A DNA stretch of 64,000 nt. Source: Plotosus lineatus. Taxonomy: Eukaryota; Chordata; Actinopteri; Siluriformes; Plotosidae. The stretch spans positions 85,001-149,000 of the forward strand of contig JALRMN010000027.1 of NCBI GenBank assembly GCA_024760905.1. The letters run 5' to 3'. The position numbers and the translations under genes were made by a program. The notes beneath the pieces were generated by a model that had not been told where the DNA came from, made no database searches, and saw only the letters and a list, made by a program, of their open reading frames with translations. Shown piece by piece: positions 12,003 to 23,353 of the stretch. Position 1 is the first letter of the stretch, and each line of letters starts with the position of its first letter.

Positions 12003-12620
12003 TATGGATGGATAGTATGGATAGTATGGATAGTATGTATGTATGTATGTATGTATGTATGAAAGTATGGAAAGTATGGAAAGTCTGGAAATTATGTATG
12101 TATGGAAAGTATGTATGTATGAATGTATTTATGGAAAGTATGGAAAGTATGTATGTATGTATGGAAAGTATGTATGTATGTATGTATGGAAAGTATGCAT
12201 GCATGTATGGATAGTATGTATGTATGTATGTATGTATGTATGTATGTATGTATGTATGTATGGTTAGTATGTATGTATGTATGTATGTATGTATGTATGT
12301 ATGTATGTATGTATGTATGTATGTATGGAAAGTATGTATGTATGTATGTATGTATGGAAAGTATGTATGTATGTATGGAAATTATGTATGTATGTATGGA
12401 AAGTATGCATGCATGTATGGATAGTATGTATGTATGTATGTATGTATGTATGTATGTATGTATGTATGTATGTATGGATAGTATGTATGTATGTAAGTAT
12501 GGGTAGTATCTATGTATGTATGTATGTATGAAAGTATGGAAAGTATGGAAAGTATGGAAAGTATGTATGTATGGAAAGTTTGTATGTATGTATGTATGTA
12601 TGTATAGTATGTATGTATTA
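12003..12620. repeat. TATG tetranucleotide array
   Basis: About 600 bases of (TATG)n broken by GGAAAG, GGATAG and GCATGCATG variants. All + frames stay open (MYVCMYVC) because the repeat has no stop. These are not genes. Confidence 0.97.
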
Positions 12621-12621
12621 T

Positions 12622-13024
12622 GTCACGAGGTTATTACACATGTGTTATTACACATTTATTACACGGGTTATTTCACGAGGTTATTACACACGTGTTATTA
12701 CACATTTATTACACATGTGTTATTACACATTTATTACACATGTGTTATTACACATTTATTACACATGTGTTATTTCACGAGGTTATTACACATGTTCTTA
12801 AACATTTTTTTATACAATTTTAATTTCACGAGGTTATTACACATGTAATATTACACATTAATTACACATGTGTTATTACACATTTATTACACATGTGCTA
12901 TTTCATGAGGTTATTACACATGTGTTATTTCACGCGGTTATTACACATGTGTTATTACACATTTTTTACACATGTGTTATTTCACGAGGTTATTACACAT
13001 GTGTTATAACACATTTATTACACA
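12622..13024. repeat. TTATTACACATGTG minisatellite
   Basis: About 400 bases built from TTATTACACATGTG, TTATTACACATT and TTTCACGAGG modules. The module ACACATGTGT is a perfect palindrome and recurs about ten times. The array directly follows the TATG array and ends at the TA of the next element. Confidence 0.93.
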
Positions 13025-13026
13025 TA

Positions 13027-13460
13027 CAGATGCTCCCCGACTTACATTTTTAATTGGTTCCGGATGGCCCAACGTAAGTTGAAAGTGAACGTAAGTTGTT
13101 ACAGTGACGTATGACGTGTGACGTATGACACTCATACTGTACTATACATCCATAAATACCATTACAGTATCTCATAAAACACCCCTAAATCAATTACTAT
13201 AAACATAACATTGTAAAATAATATCAAATATATCAAATAATATCAACATTAATTTCAAATAAGTCACTTATTTATTACTTTACATGAAGCTTAAAACAGT
13301 CAACAATATGTGAAGCGCTCAATACCGAAAGTAGTGTACTTGCTGTGAGTTATACAGACTTCTGGTCTTTCAAGTGCACAAGGGTGCTGTTGAACTCATT
13401 TAGAACACAGCCTGCACTGATGCAGTCTCCCAGCAAAGCGGAGAGTTCTTTCTTTTGTGT
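13027..13460. mobile_element. pogo/Tigger-like element, left end
   Basis: Begins cagatgctccccgacttaca after a TA dinucleotide, followed by a cgtaagttgaaagtgaacgt inner block. Tigger-type termini begin with CAG and target TA. The right end was not located. Confidence 0.6.
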
Positions 13461-13573
13461 AAGTAAGTAAGTAAACTTTATTCAAGAGATGCATACAAAG
13501 AACAAGTACAAATCCGAATGAATATTAATATAAGTATACACTCTTAGGATTCTGGTAAAATATAATAAATATA

Positions 13574-13926
13574 GGGGCAGTGGTGGTCTAGTGGTATAGG
13601 GCGCTGGATCGCTGATCCAAAAGGTTGGGGGTTCGAGTCCCACTCTGCACAAGGTTGTCACTGTCCCCCCCCAGTGGAGCTAACTGGGTTATCAAAGGCC
13701 GGCCATGTCTCTCACTGTCTATGGTGTGAGGCATGTAAAAGAACCATTGCTGACTTTCGACAAGAGTAGGCTGCAAAGCCGTCAGCGTGTTTCCGCCCTG
13801 CGATGGCCTGGCGAGCTGTCCAGGGTGTACTCTGCCCTCGCCCGAAGTTGGCTGGGATGGGCGCCAGCCTCCCCGCGACCCAAGTTAGGATTAAGCGGGT
13901 ACAGAAAATTAACTGAAATGAACTGA
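13574..13926 (+). mobile_element. tRNA-derived SINE, complete, with target duplication
   Basis: Best copy in the window. A-box-like tggtctagtggtat at 13583, B-box ggttcgagtcc at 13630, middle block aaaagaaccattgctgact, and a 3' tail (gatggcctggcgagctgtcc through ttaggattaagcgggtacag). It is flanked by a 12-base duplication, ataataaatata, at 13562-13573 and 13927-13938. Confidence 0.92.
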
Positions 13927-14122
13927 ATAATAAATATAAAGATTGTGCCGATCTGAGCAGATAGTTAATTCATCTCTGTGTATGAGACTTGCACCCATGC
14001 TAGTAGACCTACATTTCCGACCAAGCAGATTTCCTTAGGGTTACAAAAGTCCGCAAAACAGTGTAAACACAGAGATGATGTCTTAACACAAGGGTAAGAC
14101 TATATAACTGATATATATATAT

Positions 14123-14186
<64 letters not shown>

Positions 14187-14349
14187 AGTCTGTAGTTTGT
14201 AAACAATGAATGCAGTGTCATAGGCACGTCTAAACTCAAAATTTGACTTTTTTTTGGAAAAAAAAAAAAGGAAAATCGAAAAAACGTAAAATGGATGAAT
14301 GTATGCCGGGGAGCGTCTGTAGGTTGCTGATAAAGGGCTTTTGAGAACT
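13927..14349. other. Spacer with (TA)n(CA)n
   Basis: Apart from a (TA)7 and (CA)n tract at 14111-14184 and an A/T-rich patch near 14250-14290, nothing is recognisable. Confidence 0.6.
14111..14184. repeat. (TA)n(CA)n microsatellite
   Basis: Compound dinucleotide tract. Confidence 0.95.
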
Positions 14350-14735
14350 CTACCTGTTAAACTTTGGCTCTCAGCCGAACCCAGAAATGCAGGCGACAGT
14401 GTGCAGTGCAACAGGAATGATTTCTTTTACTCAAGGCAACACTGGAGACAGGAGACAAATACAAACACTGGTGGTGACAGAGGGAAAATAACAAACAATA
14501 AACACTGGTGACTGAGACGCTGTAAACTGGCTGAGCACAGCTATAACCAGTGGCCAGAGAAAAACATGGGGTATCAACTATAGGGAGTAGATTTGTGGAG
14601 TGGAATCAGGTGTGCGCTGCTGCAATCAGCTCGAGTAGCCTGCAGCACTGGGGAGAAAAAGGAGTTAGACAACAGAGCCACCAAATTCAAAGTCCCCCAG
14701 ATTACAGACCATTAGACCTGCCATAGTCAACATTG
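14350..14735. repeat. Dispersed repeat of about 390 bp, copy 2
   Basis: Same family and orientation as 11480-11870, with diverged interior. It shares cagaaatgcag near the start, a gaatcaggtgtgc-type block, and ccaaattcaaagtcccccag near the end. Confidence 0.5.
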
Positions 14736-15487
14736 ACTTTGTAATGTGTTGTGGTAAACACAATATACTTCAAGTCCTTTTTGACTTTGAAGCACAAATA
14801 TAACTTACAATACCTGATGATATATCACCGTGCCACTTCCATACAAGTGCATCTTATGGTGTAATCAGAGTTCACAAACTGATGTGTGTAGATAATGTGG
14901 TGTTTTGTGAAGATAGGAATGAGCCCAGATGCATATTGAAAATGTTTGATCAAACTTTTAGAAGATTTGGGTCACAAATGTTTTACAAGAATACATAAAC
15001 CATGGCCTTTAATCAAGATGATAGCATTAAAAATAAGAAACCCTATAAACCATTAATGGGAACAGCATGTCAGAAAATACATGTACATGTATGTGGGTCA
15101 TTCGCTCTCTAACCTCAACAATACGTGATTCTGTACTTCACAATATTCTCGGTTTATGAGAAATGGAATGAATTAAAACATACCCTCGCTGATCACGAGA
15201 TAACGTAGCACTTAAAGTGCATTGCATATTTGCCTTAAGGACAATGGTTGCCTTCAGAAACAAAACTTATTTGAGACAAGATGGAAGATGTCTTTAGACA
15301 AGGCACAAGTATTTCGCCACATGATGGTAAAAGAAGACTTCATATCCTAGTTGGAGCAAAGCGTCCCACTACCCAGGGAGACACACCCTAAGGCCAATCA
15401 TCTGCAGCAAGGGAAAAAATGATGATTGGATGAAAGCAAGTGTTGGATCTCAGACTAAAGGGAAGAAATCTGCATAAACAGCTAAAT
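14736..15487. other. No recognisable feature
   Basis: Mixed-composition sequence with no coding signal on either strand and no repeat signature I recognise. Confidence 0.5.
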
Positions 15488-15616
15488 GGATCATCGCAGG
15501 GCCAGCACACTCTGCACTCTACACCCTGCCCTCACCCAGAATCAGATGAAATGGGTGCCAGCCCCCTGGTAAGAATTTATCTTTGATCAGGTGCCGTTAC
15601 ACTGTTTTACAGTTAC

Positions 15617-15714
<98 letters not shown>

Positions 15715-15930
15715 TTTCATACTGACACTTGAGGGTAAATTATTATAGCCAAATAGCCTAAGATCCATGTCTTTGGATAATGGGAGAAAGCCTGAGTATC
15801 CAGTGAAAACCCACATGAGCTTGAGATGAACAGATAAACTCCACATGGAAACACCCTTCACTGAGCCTGTGATTTAGACTGAAGGCCTTCCTGCTGTGAG
15901 GCAGAACTGCTCAGCACTATTACTCAGAGG
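15488..15930 (-). mobile_element. Degraded SINE pieces with a (CA)n inside
   Basis: 15488-15572 resembles the common SINE tail on the + strand (ctacaccctgccctcaccca). 15720-15930 resembles the second SINE head type read on the minus strand (ctttggataatgggagaaag, aaactccacatggaaac, cttcctgctgtgaggca). A 91-base (CA)n at 15621-15711 separates them. Confidence 0.55.
15621..15711. repeat. (CA)n microsatellite
   Basis: 91 uninterrupted bases. Confidence 0.97.
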
Positions 15931-16914
15931 TTATGGGTTCAACAAGCTCTTCTCATTTTGTTGTTTAAACACATTGGCTGAGACTGTGTGCCAATACCTG
16001 ACACTTCTACAAGGTACCGCCAGATGTTCAGGTACTGCCTGCCCTCCACCCCACCCACCTCTTGCTAAAGGGGAAATTTTTAGAGGAACCTCAGAGACCA
16101 GGTGAAAATAACTTTTTTTTTGTGTGTGTGCTGTAGATTGCCACACACATACCTTCTGCTGAAACATTCCCAACTTCAACCCTAAACAATAAAACAATGG
16201 AACTCTTACAATGATGTGCTTCATTAATTGATTGGGAATACAGGATGCATTGGATGCATTTGGATACAGTATATAAATTTAACACAGTTCATAATTATTA
16301 CAGGAGCTGTATGAGAATACAGCCAGCGGGAAGCTGCTTTACACAACTTAAGACACATTTTTTAACCTCTGATTTTGCCCCCCCCCCCCCTGTTTTTTAT
16401 TACACAACCCTCCCTCCCTTTTTTCTCTAACAAATGTAATATCTCATTTGGAATTTAAGTTCTACTACAGCACTTGAATTCCAGAGGAAATATTTTTTTC
16501 TGTGCTCCTGCGAATTTTAAGAATAGTTTTAGCTTTCTTTCAGGGGCTTCATGAATATTTACGATGAATATGCCCTATTATGAGGATTTCGGAGGCATTC
16601 AGCTCTGCTATTTAAAGCAACTAGTTTGCACTTTCAATTAATGAAGAGAGTGGGATTCACAAGTTTAAGAGCACAGCTGAAAATAAATCCAAGGTCATGA
16701 AGACATCATAAATTTGACGTGAACTTTTTATTATTTTTTTTTCAATTATTTTATTTTATTTGTTTTAGAGCCTTCCCATGTCCCTAATTAAGACTAAGTG
16801 GTTCACAAAATGAATGAATGATGACCACCTCTCAAAATTTTACGATCCCCCGAAATTTTACACATTTTCTGTGAAATGATAAACATATAAAATAGGTGTA
16901 AAATTAAGAGACAT
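15931..16914. other. Nothing recognised apart from a SINE-tail scrap
   Basis: Contains poly-C near 16379, T-rich runs and a SINE-tail fragment at about 16770-16830 (taattaagactaagtggttc, then gaatgaatga). No coding signal. Confidence 0.5.
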
Positions 16915-17154
16915 CCTCAGTGCAGGAAGGAGTGCTACCGCAGGTCTTTCATCCCCACTGCTGTCAAACTGTACAACGCCACTTTGTAACTGTCTGTGAA
17001 AAAAAAAAAAACGGTTATGTGCAATACCCCTTAATCAACCACATCTACCCCACTGTGACTGTGAAGCATATCAATCCATCTACTCTGCCCTCAGATACAT
17101 GTACACTTGAATATCAGCCAATTTTTTTATTGTATATTTTATACTATATATATC

Positions 17155-17665
<511 letters not shown>

Positions 17666-17885
17666 TATTTGTTTTTTTATGCTTTTTATCGTTCTGTTCT
17701 AATTAACTCAAGGATGTTACACCTTCTGAGGTATTTGGCACCCCCTACTGACGGTACTTGAACAGCCTGTAACAGTAAATTTCTCCATTGTGAGATTAAT
17801 AAAGCTGCATCTTATCTTATCTTATCTTAACATGAAATGTTGTCAAGACATCCCCAAAGTTACAGATACGATAGTCAGGGATTAA

Positions 17886-18195
17886 GGCGGGCAGTGGTGG
17901 CCTGGTGGAAAGTTGCTGGCTCACTGATCCCGGGTTCTCAAACCCCCCACCCCCCACCCCCCCAAGTGCAGCTAACTTGGTTATCAATTACTCTCTATGG
18001 TGTGAAGTTCATGTAAAGAACCATTGCTGACTTTCGACAAGAGGAGCTGCATAGTCGTCAGCGTGTTTCCAACGATGCGATGGCCTGGCGAGCTGTCCAG
18101 GGTGTACTCTACCCTCGCCCAGAGTCGGCTGAGAAGGCCCCAGCTTCCCTGTGACCCTAATTAGGATTAAACGGTTCAGAAAAAGAATGAATGAA
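17886..18195 (+). mobile_element. tRNA-derived SINE, nearly complete
   Basis: Head gggcagtggtggcctggtgg, a degenerate B box, the aaagaaccattgctgacttt block, and the tail to taattaggattaaacggttc followed by GAAT units. Confidence 0.85.
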
Positions 18196-18530
18196 TTAGT
18201 GTCAATGACTATCTCATTATGATTTGCTTAAACTGGTGACCGCTCTTTGACACAATTTCATAAAGGAATTTTGATAACACCATAACCAAACACCAGGACA
18301 GGGTTCATACAGCCAATGCAAGAAAAAAATCAAGCACTTTTAAAAGACTTTTCAATAACAAATATTGCATTTTCTAGAACCACTTTCATCAACTTGTATG
18401 CAACATCATTACAAGCAAGACGTTTGTAAGGATTGCTAACATATAATTCATGACATTTAAACAAAAATACTTTGAGAAACTATATGTTAAATGTCATATT
18501 TAATCATATTCACGCCGATAAGCTGACATA
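18196..18530. other. No recognisable feature
   Basis: AT-rich unique-looking spacer before the (CA)n cluster. Confidence 0.5.
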
Positions 18531-18571
18531 CACACACACACACACACAGACAGCGCAGGCATGTGCATGTG

Positions 18572-18630
<59 letters not shown>

Positions 18631-18653
18631 CAGCCTTGACATGTCTTGTGTGG

Positions 18654-18712
<59 letters not shown>

Positions 18713-18730
18713 GTAAAGAGACAAGCCCCC

Positions 18731-18783
<53 letters not shown>

Positions 18784-18800
18784 CACTGACGAGCTGCACA

Positions 18801-18867
<67 letters not shown>

Positions 18868-18917
18868 CAGAGACGAGCTGCACACAAACACACACACACA
18901 CACACCTCACACACACT
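18531..18917. repeat. (CA)n cluster with duplicated spacer
   Basis: Five or more (CA)n blocks separated by short spacers. The spacer gtacactgacgagctgcaca at 18781 recurs as gtacagagacgagctgcaca at 18864, giving an 83-base tandem unit. Long ORFs on both strands (HTHTHT, CVCVCV) are artefacts of the repeat. Confidence 0.95.
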
Positions 18918-19450
18918 GGTTGGGGAGCAGTGAACTCTTTACTTTTGCAGAGTTGCTGATGGGGTCATGGGGGTTAAATGCTTCAGACTCCATGTAAGGA
19001 ATGACTGAGGAATGATTGAGGAATACCCGGTGTAACCATGCTTCAACAACGAAAAATCGGCAAAGATCAAAGGATTTGCTCCTGGTTCCGCCTATAAATA
19101 TACAGATTCGACCAAAGAAGCTCATTCTCTCATTCATACTATATGTTTATAATTTATAATATGTTTCTAATGTACAATTAATTTAAAATTTAACATATGT
19201 TTGTAATTCACCATATGTTTCTAATGTGCAATATGTTAATAATTTACAATATTGCAATAACATATTAACATATGATAAATATCAATAATGTTAATATGTT
19301 CCTTTTACTTGCACATCAACAAATAATTCCAGACTAAAAACCATGCACAGAAGTCCAAACCACAGTGATTATAACTTTAAAATTTTATTACATGAACAGG
19401 AAAACAGAAAAAAAATGAACTGGAATAATTTAATATTTAGAGTGGAAGTG
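18918..19450. other. AT-rich spacer with degenerate ATATGTTT repeats
   Basis: Between about 19140 and 19290 the motif atatgttt(c/g)taat recurs about four times in loose form. No coding signal. Confidence 0.5.
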
Positions 19451-19704
19451 ACTTCCTTGAGTGTTCCGCAAGTCTTCTGTGTTGTCCGCAACAATTCCGC
19501 AAACGTTCCATATGTATTCCGCAAACCTTCCATGAGTATTCCATGGGGATTCTTTGGCCGCTTTTGACCATCCGAAAAGGGGGGAAGACTCGCGGAATGG
19601 TCAAGAACACTGGTGGAATTAAAATGAATGATCATGGAACATTTGAGGAATTGAGGGAACGTTTGCGGAACGACTGAGGAACCTAAGGAAACACTGACGG
19701 AACT
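19451..19704. repeat. Array of GTTCC/TTCCGCAA motifs in two opposed halves
   Basis: The left half (19451-19550) has the motif as TTCCGCAA or GTTCC at roughly 10-20-base spacing on the + strand. The right half (19590-19704) has the complement (GGAAC, TTGCGGAAC). The two halves form an imperfect inverted repeat around about 19570. Not a family I know. Confidence 0.7.
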
Positions 19705-19709
19705 TTTTT

Positions 19710-19751
19710 CCACGAACGTGCTTTTAAACATGTTTAAAATCACGTTCGTGG
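19710..19751. repeat. 42 bp near-perfect palindrome
   Basis: ccacgaacgtg and its complement enclose ttttaaacatgtttaaaa, which is itself palindromic. There is a single mismatched pair. It sits at the right edge of the motif array. Confidence 0.9.
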
Positions 19752-20372
19752 AAGATTTTGGCTTGCCAGAAGAGGAGAAATACTTTCGGAATCATAAAGG
19801 ACATGGAAAATGACAGAATGACTGAGGAACGTTGGAGGATGACTAAATTTTTGCTTCCACAAGTCTGCCGCGCTCTAGTGAAATGGGGGTATAATCCATC
19901 ATGGAACACGCAGGGTGCAGTAATCTCAGTGGGTCTTATATTTTTGATACCAAACAGAGATTACTTACTGGCTTTTAAATGGGTAGCACAGGCTCCAGAA
20001 GATGTACTGAAACGTTAAAAAAAAAAAGAAAAAAACTTGAATTATTTCTGTGAGCTGTATTTATGAGAATAACAGTCAGAGTGCACCACTGCTGGAATCC
20101 ACTGCTTTCAAAGTCAAGCTTTACCTGTTCTGTCTTTTTTTCTCTGTATATTTCATGCATAAACTTCCACTTTATTCTCTCTATTCCTACTGGTCTGGTA
20201 TTATATCCATGAATTTTTAAAACATCTTTTGAACAAATTAAGGTGCTGTATTCTCTGATCCTGAACCTGAACCCTACCCAACACTTTTTTAAAACTTCCT
20301 GCCAACCTCAGGCGACTCTGACGTTGCAAAGCTGTTATGAATGAAAACTTCATAATGGCACTTGACTGCAGG
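19752..20372. other. No recognised gene
   Basis: The + ORF at 19758-20018 (MACQKRRNTFGIIKD) has no family motif I can defend. The remainder is A/T-rich. Confidence 0.45.
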
Positions 20373-20543
20373 GAATAGACCAAATTCGCATTACGACTGC
20401 GCAAGCGGGGATAACATGACCCAACAGCTGGTCCAAGCGTCACTGCTACCAAACTTTCTTGTAGCCACTTGCTTTTGTATGTAAATACATCCTAACAACT
20501 GCCACTTAAAGCCTGCCTTAAGCCTTACGTTACATGTATCGAT

Positions 20544-20699
20544 ATGCCAGGTACGCATTGTGTCGTAGTGAACTGTGGGAACGGTATTTATCATATCAAG
20601 CGTTGGAAAAAGGAAATTTGCAGTATACATGCCTGCAAATTTGGGACTAACGTGTGTACATGTCCGCCGCCATTCACATTATTTACCGGGGGTTTTTAA
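20544..20699 (+). pseudogene. THAP-like zinc-finger start of a transposase, truncated
   Basis: ATG at 20544 opens 51 codons starting MPGTHCVVVNCGNGIYHIKR and continuing with WKKEICSIHACKFG and CTCPPPFTLFTG, then a stop. The paired cysteines after MPG, the tryptophan and the PPPFTLFT block resemble the THAP-type zinc fingers at the start of fish transposon proteins. THAP domains bind the element ends. The ORF is cut off where the inserted LINE approaches, so the transposase core is absent. It could also be a stray THAP fragment. Its place just inside the left TIR supports the transposon reading. Confidence 0.55.
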
Positions 20700-20734
20700 A
20701 CATCGATCCATGATGCTACGCTACTCAAAGCTTG

Positions 20735-22490
20735 ATTAGCGTCTTTATAATCTGCAGCTTGTGGTTGTTGTAGTTTCTTCGTGCCTAGTCTGCATCATCA
20801 GCAGGTATCTCAGGGTCTTTAGCGTTTTGCCCCGAAACCTGTACGCTTCACCTGAGTGGGGCAGCAAAGACAAAAGTCTGTCTTCACCTGCAGGCTGGCT
20901 TCTGGTTGATTGTTGAGGTCTTCTAACGTGCATCTACACACTACTCTCCTGGCTTGTAATTGACTGTGGTCCAATGCTCTCTCCTCTTGATCCATAGCCA
21001 CCTTGAGCATGTCTCTGCTGAAGCAACTATGGTCTTTATCGCCTTCTTTGTGGTGGTAGGGGTAAGTTTCTTGTAGATGTTGCAACAAAACCCCTGCATC
21101 CAACCTCTATTGGCATCAGGCTTGCTTTCCACCCTTTAATACAAGCTGCATCTACCAAGTCCTGGTATTTTGCCGCTTTCAGCTCGTGTGAGATGTCGAG
21201 TCTATCCTCCCAGGGAACTGTAAGCTCTATTATGTGGATGGCTTTTGTTTCTCGGGATAGTAGCAGCATATCTGGGCGCATCTGAGTGATTGCTATATCT
21301 TCTGGAAATTTCAACTTCCTCTGCACATCCACAAGAAGCTGCCAGTCGGAGGCTGAAGACAGGACCGAGCCTCTAGTAAAAGGCTTGCTATGCTTGGTCT
21401 TCATGTCTCCTTCTTTCAGGAACTGGATAGGTTTTCCTGTATCCTGGATACTTTGATGGTTGACTTCCACTCTGTGCTGGTCCACCACTATGGCAATCTC
21501 TTTTTAGACAGTGTCATGCCTCCATTGGTTCCTCCCCTCTCCCAGAGCCTTAGGATGCTGAGAGGATGTGATTCAGGGAGCAGTTGTTTCCTTTACACAG
21601 AGAGCATGAGGCGTCCTCCTTTCCCCAAATCCGCAAGTTAGCAGGCGTAGGAAGCAGGTCTGACACAGCACGTAGTAGGAAGCTGAGCTGTCCTTGATCA
21701 GTATTCCACAGTTTCTTCCATGTGAATGGGCGCTGGATGGCTGATTCCCATTTGGTCCAGCTGCCTTGGCTTCCTAACCCCACTGCTCTGACAAACCTGG
21801 TGTATTCTTCTTCTTTTCTAGTTTGTTGCACAATCATATGTCTTCTTGTTCGGTCATCTGCTGTGCTCCATCAATTACCCTTGTAGTTGCCAAGGCCTAA
21901 TCTTCCTTTGCAAACTGTTCCCACCAGCTCTTGATGATGCAGATCCTCCTCTGCCACTTGGACTGCTTTGCGAGGATTCCATTTTCTACCAGTCTTCACA
22001 GTTTCCCCTGCTTGCTGCACTACTGTGTCCTTGGACAAATGTAGGGTAGAAATGGCCCTAACTTTTGCAGTCTGGAATTCTTCAATCACAGATGACAGAG
22101 GCAAACTTAGCTTAGCTGACCTGCTGTAAAGATTTACAGTACTGTAGCTTAGAGGAACCCCCAGCCACTTACGCAGAAATCTGCTGCACAGTCATTCCAT
22201 TGACTCTACTGTAGAGAAGGCCATGTCATAGAGCAGGAATGGCCACTGCAGTCTAGGGATAATGCCGTACTGGAAGCACCATGCTTTGAAGTGGCCTTGG
22301 AGATAACTTCCATCTATCGTTTGAAGCCACTTCTTGAGCGCTTTTTGGACATCTCTGCTGTTTTCTATGTCTCCCAATTACTGGTCAAAGCATTTGCCCA
22401 GGCATTTAATGCTCTCGTCCTGGATTGTGGGAATCTTACCTTCCCTACCAAGCTGAAGGTTCCGGAGGGACGCAAAAGTTGGTTTAAAGC
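20735..22490 (-). mobile_element. LINE with a restriction-like endonuclease-type C-terminus, 5' truncated
   Basis: Minus strand, in order: the end of the RT region (VQKALKKWLQTIDGSYLQGH, WPFLLYDMAFSTVESME), the thumb-like region (TGRKWNPRKAVQVAEEDL), WTKWESAIQRPFTWKKLW, and a cysteine-histidine finger (CSLCKGNNCSLNHIL). Next come RPDMLLLSRETKAIHIIELT (a PD-x-E-like nuclease signature), then VEVGCRGFVATS. It ends with SRWLWIKRREHWTT. Several frameshifts. It lies inside the TIR element. The C-terminal finger-plus-nuclease order suggests the R2/R4/NeSL side of LINEs rather than APE LINEs. Confidence 0.65.
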
Positions 22491-22689
22491 AGTAAGTTTA
22501 TAATTAAAGTGTTCTTTATTCAAATTCAGAGACACTATAGACTATACTAACTTTTATTTACCTTTTAAATTACCATTAAAATTGGCAATGCTGTAATCAT
22601 TAAATATCATAGACAGATCTTGAAAATGACTGTTATGTTAATTTGTAAAATAGACAAACAAGAGCTGTCAGATCACTCGGTGACAGCTG

Positions 22690-23082
22690 TCAAACTTGTG
22701 TTTGCCTTCTTTGTAGTCATTACGAAGTCGCGCTAGTAGGGGTGCCTGGTCCTTCATTAGCAAAAAAATCCGCTATGTCAGCATACATACATGGAGGCCA
22801 CTTCGATAAGGCATCAGGAATAGGTCGAGAATTGTCACACTTTCCTCATCCACTTCAAATGTCAACAAGCTGGCATAGTCACGTTGGATTTGTTTAGATT
22901 CCTCGGCCTTTGACAAAACTATAGGTAGCCGCCAATGAAGACACAACAAGTTCGTCTTTACGCTTGAGGGAACAACCGGGAAGTCCCCTACATATACAAT
23001 ACGCTCGAAGGTCAGGAATGTTCCATAAATTGAACAGATCGATAGTGCAGTTCTCATCCACATCAAGGTTTATTTCCGCCAT
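22690..23082 (-). pseudogene. SAP-domain protein start (second ISL2EU-type protein), frameshifted
   Basis: Starts MAEINLDVDENCTIDLFNLW at 23082. A SAP-like helix pair follows (IPDLRAYCICRGL, then LKRKDELVVSSLAATY), typical for DNA binding. After a frameshift the recognisable blocks LSKWPPCMYADIADFFANEG and, after another shift, PLLARLRNDYKEGK occur. These blocks precede a SWIM finger and a YqaJ nuclease in the fish proteins I recall. The nuclease part is missing here. At least two frameshifts. It lies just inside the right TIR. Confidence 0.6.
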
Positions 23083-23154
23083 ATTGGTAGCTTGTATGGT
23101 AGTCGCGATCCCATGATACCGTGCGCGAGCCGCGATGCGAATTTAGTCTATTTG

Positions 23155-23353
23155 GGATGGAGAGTAATACACACTACTCCTTTAGTGCCATTTCAGAGAA
23201 AGAATTGGGACAATTATTTCATCAAAATTACCCATACACTACTGTTCAGTATGTCTCCATATAGCAGTTTGGAGCTTGACCTGCTAAAGAGTAAGACATC
23301 ACGACACCATCACATGATATATCAAGCGTTGCTAATTTTATTTCAAAATGCTA
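23155..23353. other. No recognisable feature
   Basis: Short spacer between the TIR element and the L2-like LINE. Confidence 0.5.

Larger units (their letters stand above)
20373..23154. mobile_element. TIR-bounded DNA transposon, ISL2EU/IS4EU-like, split by a LINE
   Basis: The left end (aatagaccaaattcgcatta at 20374) and the complement of the right end (aatagactaaattcgcatcg, ending near 23154) match over about 30 bases. A THAP-like zinc-finger ORF starts just inside the left end on the + strand. A SAP-domain ORF starts just inside the right end on the minus strand, so the two genes converge. ISL2EU elements carry a THAP-bearing transposase and a YqaJ-type nuclease protein, which fits. Most of both genes is lost, and a LINE fills the middle. 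The superfamily call is from memory. Confidence 0.6.

Noticed and set aside
12008..12531. MYVCMYVC ORFs in three frames
   Set aside because: TATG tetranucleotide repeats lack stops in any + frame.
12003..13024. A CRISPR-like array in the tandem repeats
   Set aside because: Units are contiguous and degenerate with no unique spacers, and the context is a vertebrate genome.
13574..13660. A tRNA gene suggested by A- and B-box-like motifs
   Set aside because: No cloverleaf continues past the B box; the sequence is the head of a SINE with a target duplication and several sister copies.
18487..18997. Long overlapping ORFs rich in CVCV or HTHT on both strands
   Set aside because: They are translations of (CA)n repeats, which contain no stop codons; the same applies at 7107, 9240, 9579, 15619 and 34753.
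19758..20018. A Harbinger-type transposase fragment
   Set aside because: The resemblance of TEERWRMTKFLLPQVCRALV to that family is weak and nothing around it supports it.
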